Shown one piece after another: positions 62,664-64,000 of a stretch of DNA of 64,000 nucleotides. The notes beneath the pieces were generated by a model. That model was given only the letters and a program-made list of their open reading frames with translations. It did not search any database and was not told the origin of the DNA. The stretch is from Pseudomonadales bacterium (GTDB taxonomy: Bacteria; Pseudomonadota; Gammaproteobacteria; Pseudomonadales; UBA7239). How positions within the stretch are numbered: position 1 is the first letter of the stretch; each line of letters starts with the position of its first letter. The stretch is from the NCBI GenBank assembly GCA_041395665.1, contig JAWLAB010000001.1, positions 124,001-188,000 of the forward strand, in the 5' to 3' direction. The position numbers and the translations under genes are program-made.

Positions 62664-63527
62664 ATGCGCTTAGTCGTCATCAGTGGTCGCTCAGGCTCTG
62701 GTAAAAGTACCGCACTGCATGTGCTGGAAGACGAGGGCTATTACTGCATCGACAACCTGCCCGCCAGTTTGCTCGGCGTACTGGTTACACAACTGCAGGA
62801 GAGCGATTACGCCATCACTCGCGGAATCGCCATCAGCATTGACGCGCGCAATACCAGCCGCGACCTCGCACTGTTTCCTTCTATGCTGGAGCAAGCCCGC
62901 ACACAGATGGATTGCGATGTGATCTATTTGGATGCCAATAAACCTACCCTGATTAAGCGCTTCAGTGAAACACGCCGCAAACACCACTTGTCTGATAACG
63001 AAACCGATCTCGTTGAGGCTATTGAAACAGAAAAAAAACGCTTAGAACCCATCGCTAATCTTGCCTCGCTGACCATCGACACCAGCCAGCTGAATTTGTA
63101 TCAACTGCGCGATTTGGTGCTGGAACGCGTAGCACGCCGAGCAGCAACCGATCTATCGTTGCAATTCATGTCTTTTGGCTACAAACACGGTATCCCAGTG
63201 GATGCTGATTTAGTTTTCGATGTGCGCAATCTACCCAACCCTTATTGGAAACCAGAATTGCGCGCTTACACAGGACGCGATCAGCCCGTTATTGATTTTC
63301 TGAATCAAGAAGCAGAAGTGCAAAATATGTTTGCGGATATCCGTGATTTTTTACAAAAATGGCTACCCTCTTTCAAACAAAATCGACGCTATTTAACCGT
63401 GGCAATTGGCTGCACCGGTGGGCAGCACCGCTCCGTATACCTCTGCGAGAAGCTGTATGCTGCTTTTTCCACAGAGTACACCCTCACCAACACAAGGCAT
63501 CGTGAATTACATCAAGTAAAACAATAA
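62664..63527 (+). CDS. rapZ: RNase adapter protein RapZ
   Basis: A nucleotide- and sRNA-binding protein that controls glucosamine-6-phosphate synthase in enterics and is commonly linked to rpoN/PTS genes. The 287 residues start with the Walker A GRSGSGKS at 8-15 and DEGYYCIDNLP, then FSETRRKHHL, SLQFMSFGYKHGIPVDADLVFDVR, and end IGCTGGQHRSVYLCEKL. AAAAGGATG precedes the start; a weak -35/-10 pair (TTGCTA, TATGAA, 16 bp) lies at 62622-62649. It is 25 bp before ptsO. Confidence 0.97.
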   Translation: MRLVVISGRSGSGKSTALHVLEDEGYYCIDNLPASLLGVLVTQLQESDYAITRGIAISIDARNTSRDLALFPSMLEQARTQMDCDVIYLDANKPTLIKRFSETRRKHHLSDNETDLVEAIETEKKRLEPIANLASLTIDTSQLNLYQLRDLVLERVARRAATDLSLQFMSFGYKHGIPVDADLVFDVRNLPNPYWKPELRAYTGRDQPVIDFLNQEAEVQNMFADIRDFLQKWLPSFKQNRRYLTVAIGCTGGQHRSVYLCEKLYAAFSTEYTLTNTRHRELHQVKQ

Positions 63528-63552
63528 CGCATCTCTATATCACAAAATTTTT

Positions 63553-63837
63553 ATGAAAGAATCTACTCTCGACATCGTTAACAAACTAGGATTGCACGCA
63601 CGCGCAGCCTCGAAGCTCATGCGCTTGTGTACGAGCTTTAATAGCACCATTCAATTCAAAAAAATTGTTAATGGTGAATACAAACAAACAGCTGATGGCA
63701 AAAACATCATGGCTCTGATGTTGTTAGCAGCAGGAAAAGGCACGCAGCTCTATTTATGCTGTGAGGGCAGTGATGAAGAAAAAGCCATGGAAGCGATCAC
63801 CCAACTGTTTGCCGATCGCTTTGATGAGAGCGAGTAA
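63553..63837 (+). CDS. ptsO: Nitrogen PTS phosphocarrier protein NPr
   Basis: An HPr-like phosphocarrier of the nitrogen PTS. The 94 residues carry the phosphorylation site histidine 15 in NKLGLHARAASKLM, and DGKNIMALMLLAAGKG, the regular HPr serine-helix region. It follows rapZ directly, the order seen in the rpoN cluster of gammaproteobacteria. ptsN is not in this window. Confidence 0.95.
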   Translation: MKESTLDIVNKLGLHARAASKLMRLCTSFNSTIQFKKIVNGEYKQTADGKNIMALMLLAAGKGTQLYLCCEGSDEEKAMEAITQLFADRFDESE

Positions 63838-63852
63838 AGCTATAAAGCACAA

Positions 63853-64000
63853 TTAAACACGCGCATAAAATCCATGTTGCTGTGCGATAACTCCTTCCAA
63901 TTCTAAATCCAACAACGCCGCCGAAATATCCTCAATGGATAAAGCGCAACGCAATACCAGCGTATCCAGTGGCACAGGCGCGTAATCCAAACAAGCAAAT
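63853..64000 (-). CDS. dprA: DNA-processing protein DprA, C-terminal fragment
   Basis: On the minus strand a frame open to the window edge ends at a TAA at 63853-63855. The last residues read LDYAPVPLDTLVLRCALS, then IEDISAALLDLELEGVIAQ and QHGFYARV, the winged-helix tail of DprA (Smf), which loads RecA on incoming ssDNA. Only about 48 residues are visible; the Rossmann core lies outside. It converges on ptsO with 15 bp between. Confidence 0.7.
   Translation of the reverse strand, partial: FACLDYAPVPLDTLVLRCALSIEDISAALLDLELEGVIAQQHGFYARV

Noticed and set aside
1..64000. CRISPR arrays, tRNA/rRNA genes, phage or transposase genes
   Set aside because: No regularly spaced repeats, tRNA-like cloverleaf or integrase/transposase motifs were seen by reading both strands; small RNAs cannot be excluded by eye.

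Overview
The window looks like chromosome of a Gram-negative gammaproteobacterium of the Pseudomonas/Cellvibrio type. The evidence is a Rho protein of exactly 419 residues, RpoH, WaaA (Kdo transferase for LPS), RapZ with NPr, and a cytochrome c oxidase cluster in the order known from Pseudomonas. Base composition is moderate (roughly 50-55 % G+C by eye). I found no prophage, insertion sequence, CRISPR array, rRNA or tRNA. Coding density is very high and no gene-free stretch exceeds 300 bases, apart from a frame-damaged zone near 1.6-2.0 kb.

Layout. 0-7.4 kb: tail of a membrane glycosyltransferase, hemA divergent from a TPR lipoprotein, trxA, rho (with a C-rich leader), ubiD and a small NTF2-like protein. 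7.4-16.1 kb: the aa3-type cytochrome c oxidase cluster (sco, ctaB, ctaA, a second SCO-like protein, surf1, DUF2909, ctaE, ctaG, ctaD, ctaC). 16.2-27.4 kb: mixed genes (zinc-ribbon protein, gamma carbonic anhydrase fold, a KstD-like flavoprotein, aldo/keto reductase, a DAO-type flavoprotein, waaA, rpoH, gcvH, a Met/Pro-rich lipoprotein, a sulfotransferase with a DUF1214 partner, hisF). 27.5-32.5 kb: a likely operon joining a luciferase-like flavin oxidoreductase, glutathione-dependent formaldehyde oxidation (adhC, fghA) and an Old-Yellow-Enzyme/dienoyl-CoA reductase-like enzyme. 32.6-39.2 kb: DUF3014, hemW-rdgB, metXW, an EVE protein and a second KstD-like flavoprotein. 39.4-48.8 kb: a Gdt1-type exporter and the membrane-bound nitrate reductase operon narGHJI-ppiC-narK with an FNR-like site. 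49-64 kb: gpmI, envC, nnrDE, a B12-binding radical SAM protein, a DEAD-box helicase, DUF1289-nudix-rep, a second luciferase-like enzyme, DUF3094-GGDEF, rapZ-ptsO and the end of dprA.

The genes suggest an aerobe (aa3 oxidase) that can also respire nitrate, with scattered oxidoreductases of the type used on steroids, lipids or other unusual carbon sources. The most striking sequence-level feature is a series of reading-frame breaks, mostly at short homopolymers, in genes that should be intact (hemA, the TPR lipoprotein, one luciferase-like gene, narG twice, envC). These are most easily read as sequencing or consensus errors. The envC and narG breaks, however, fall on heptamers that would also support -1 slippage. 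I see no clearly new multi-gene defence or mobile system; the more original signals are the formaldehyde-linked operon, the inverted repeat family and the rho leader.
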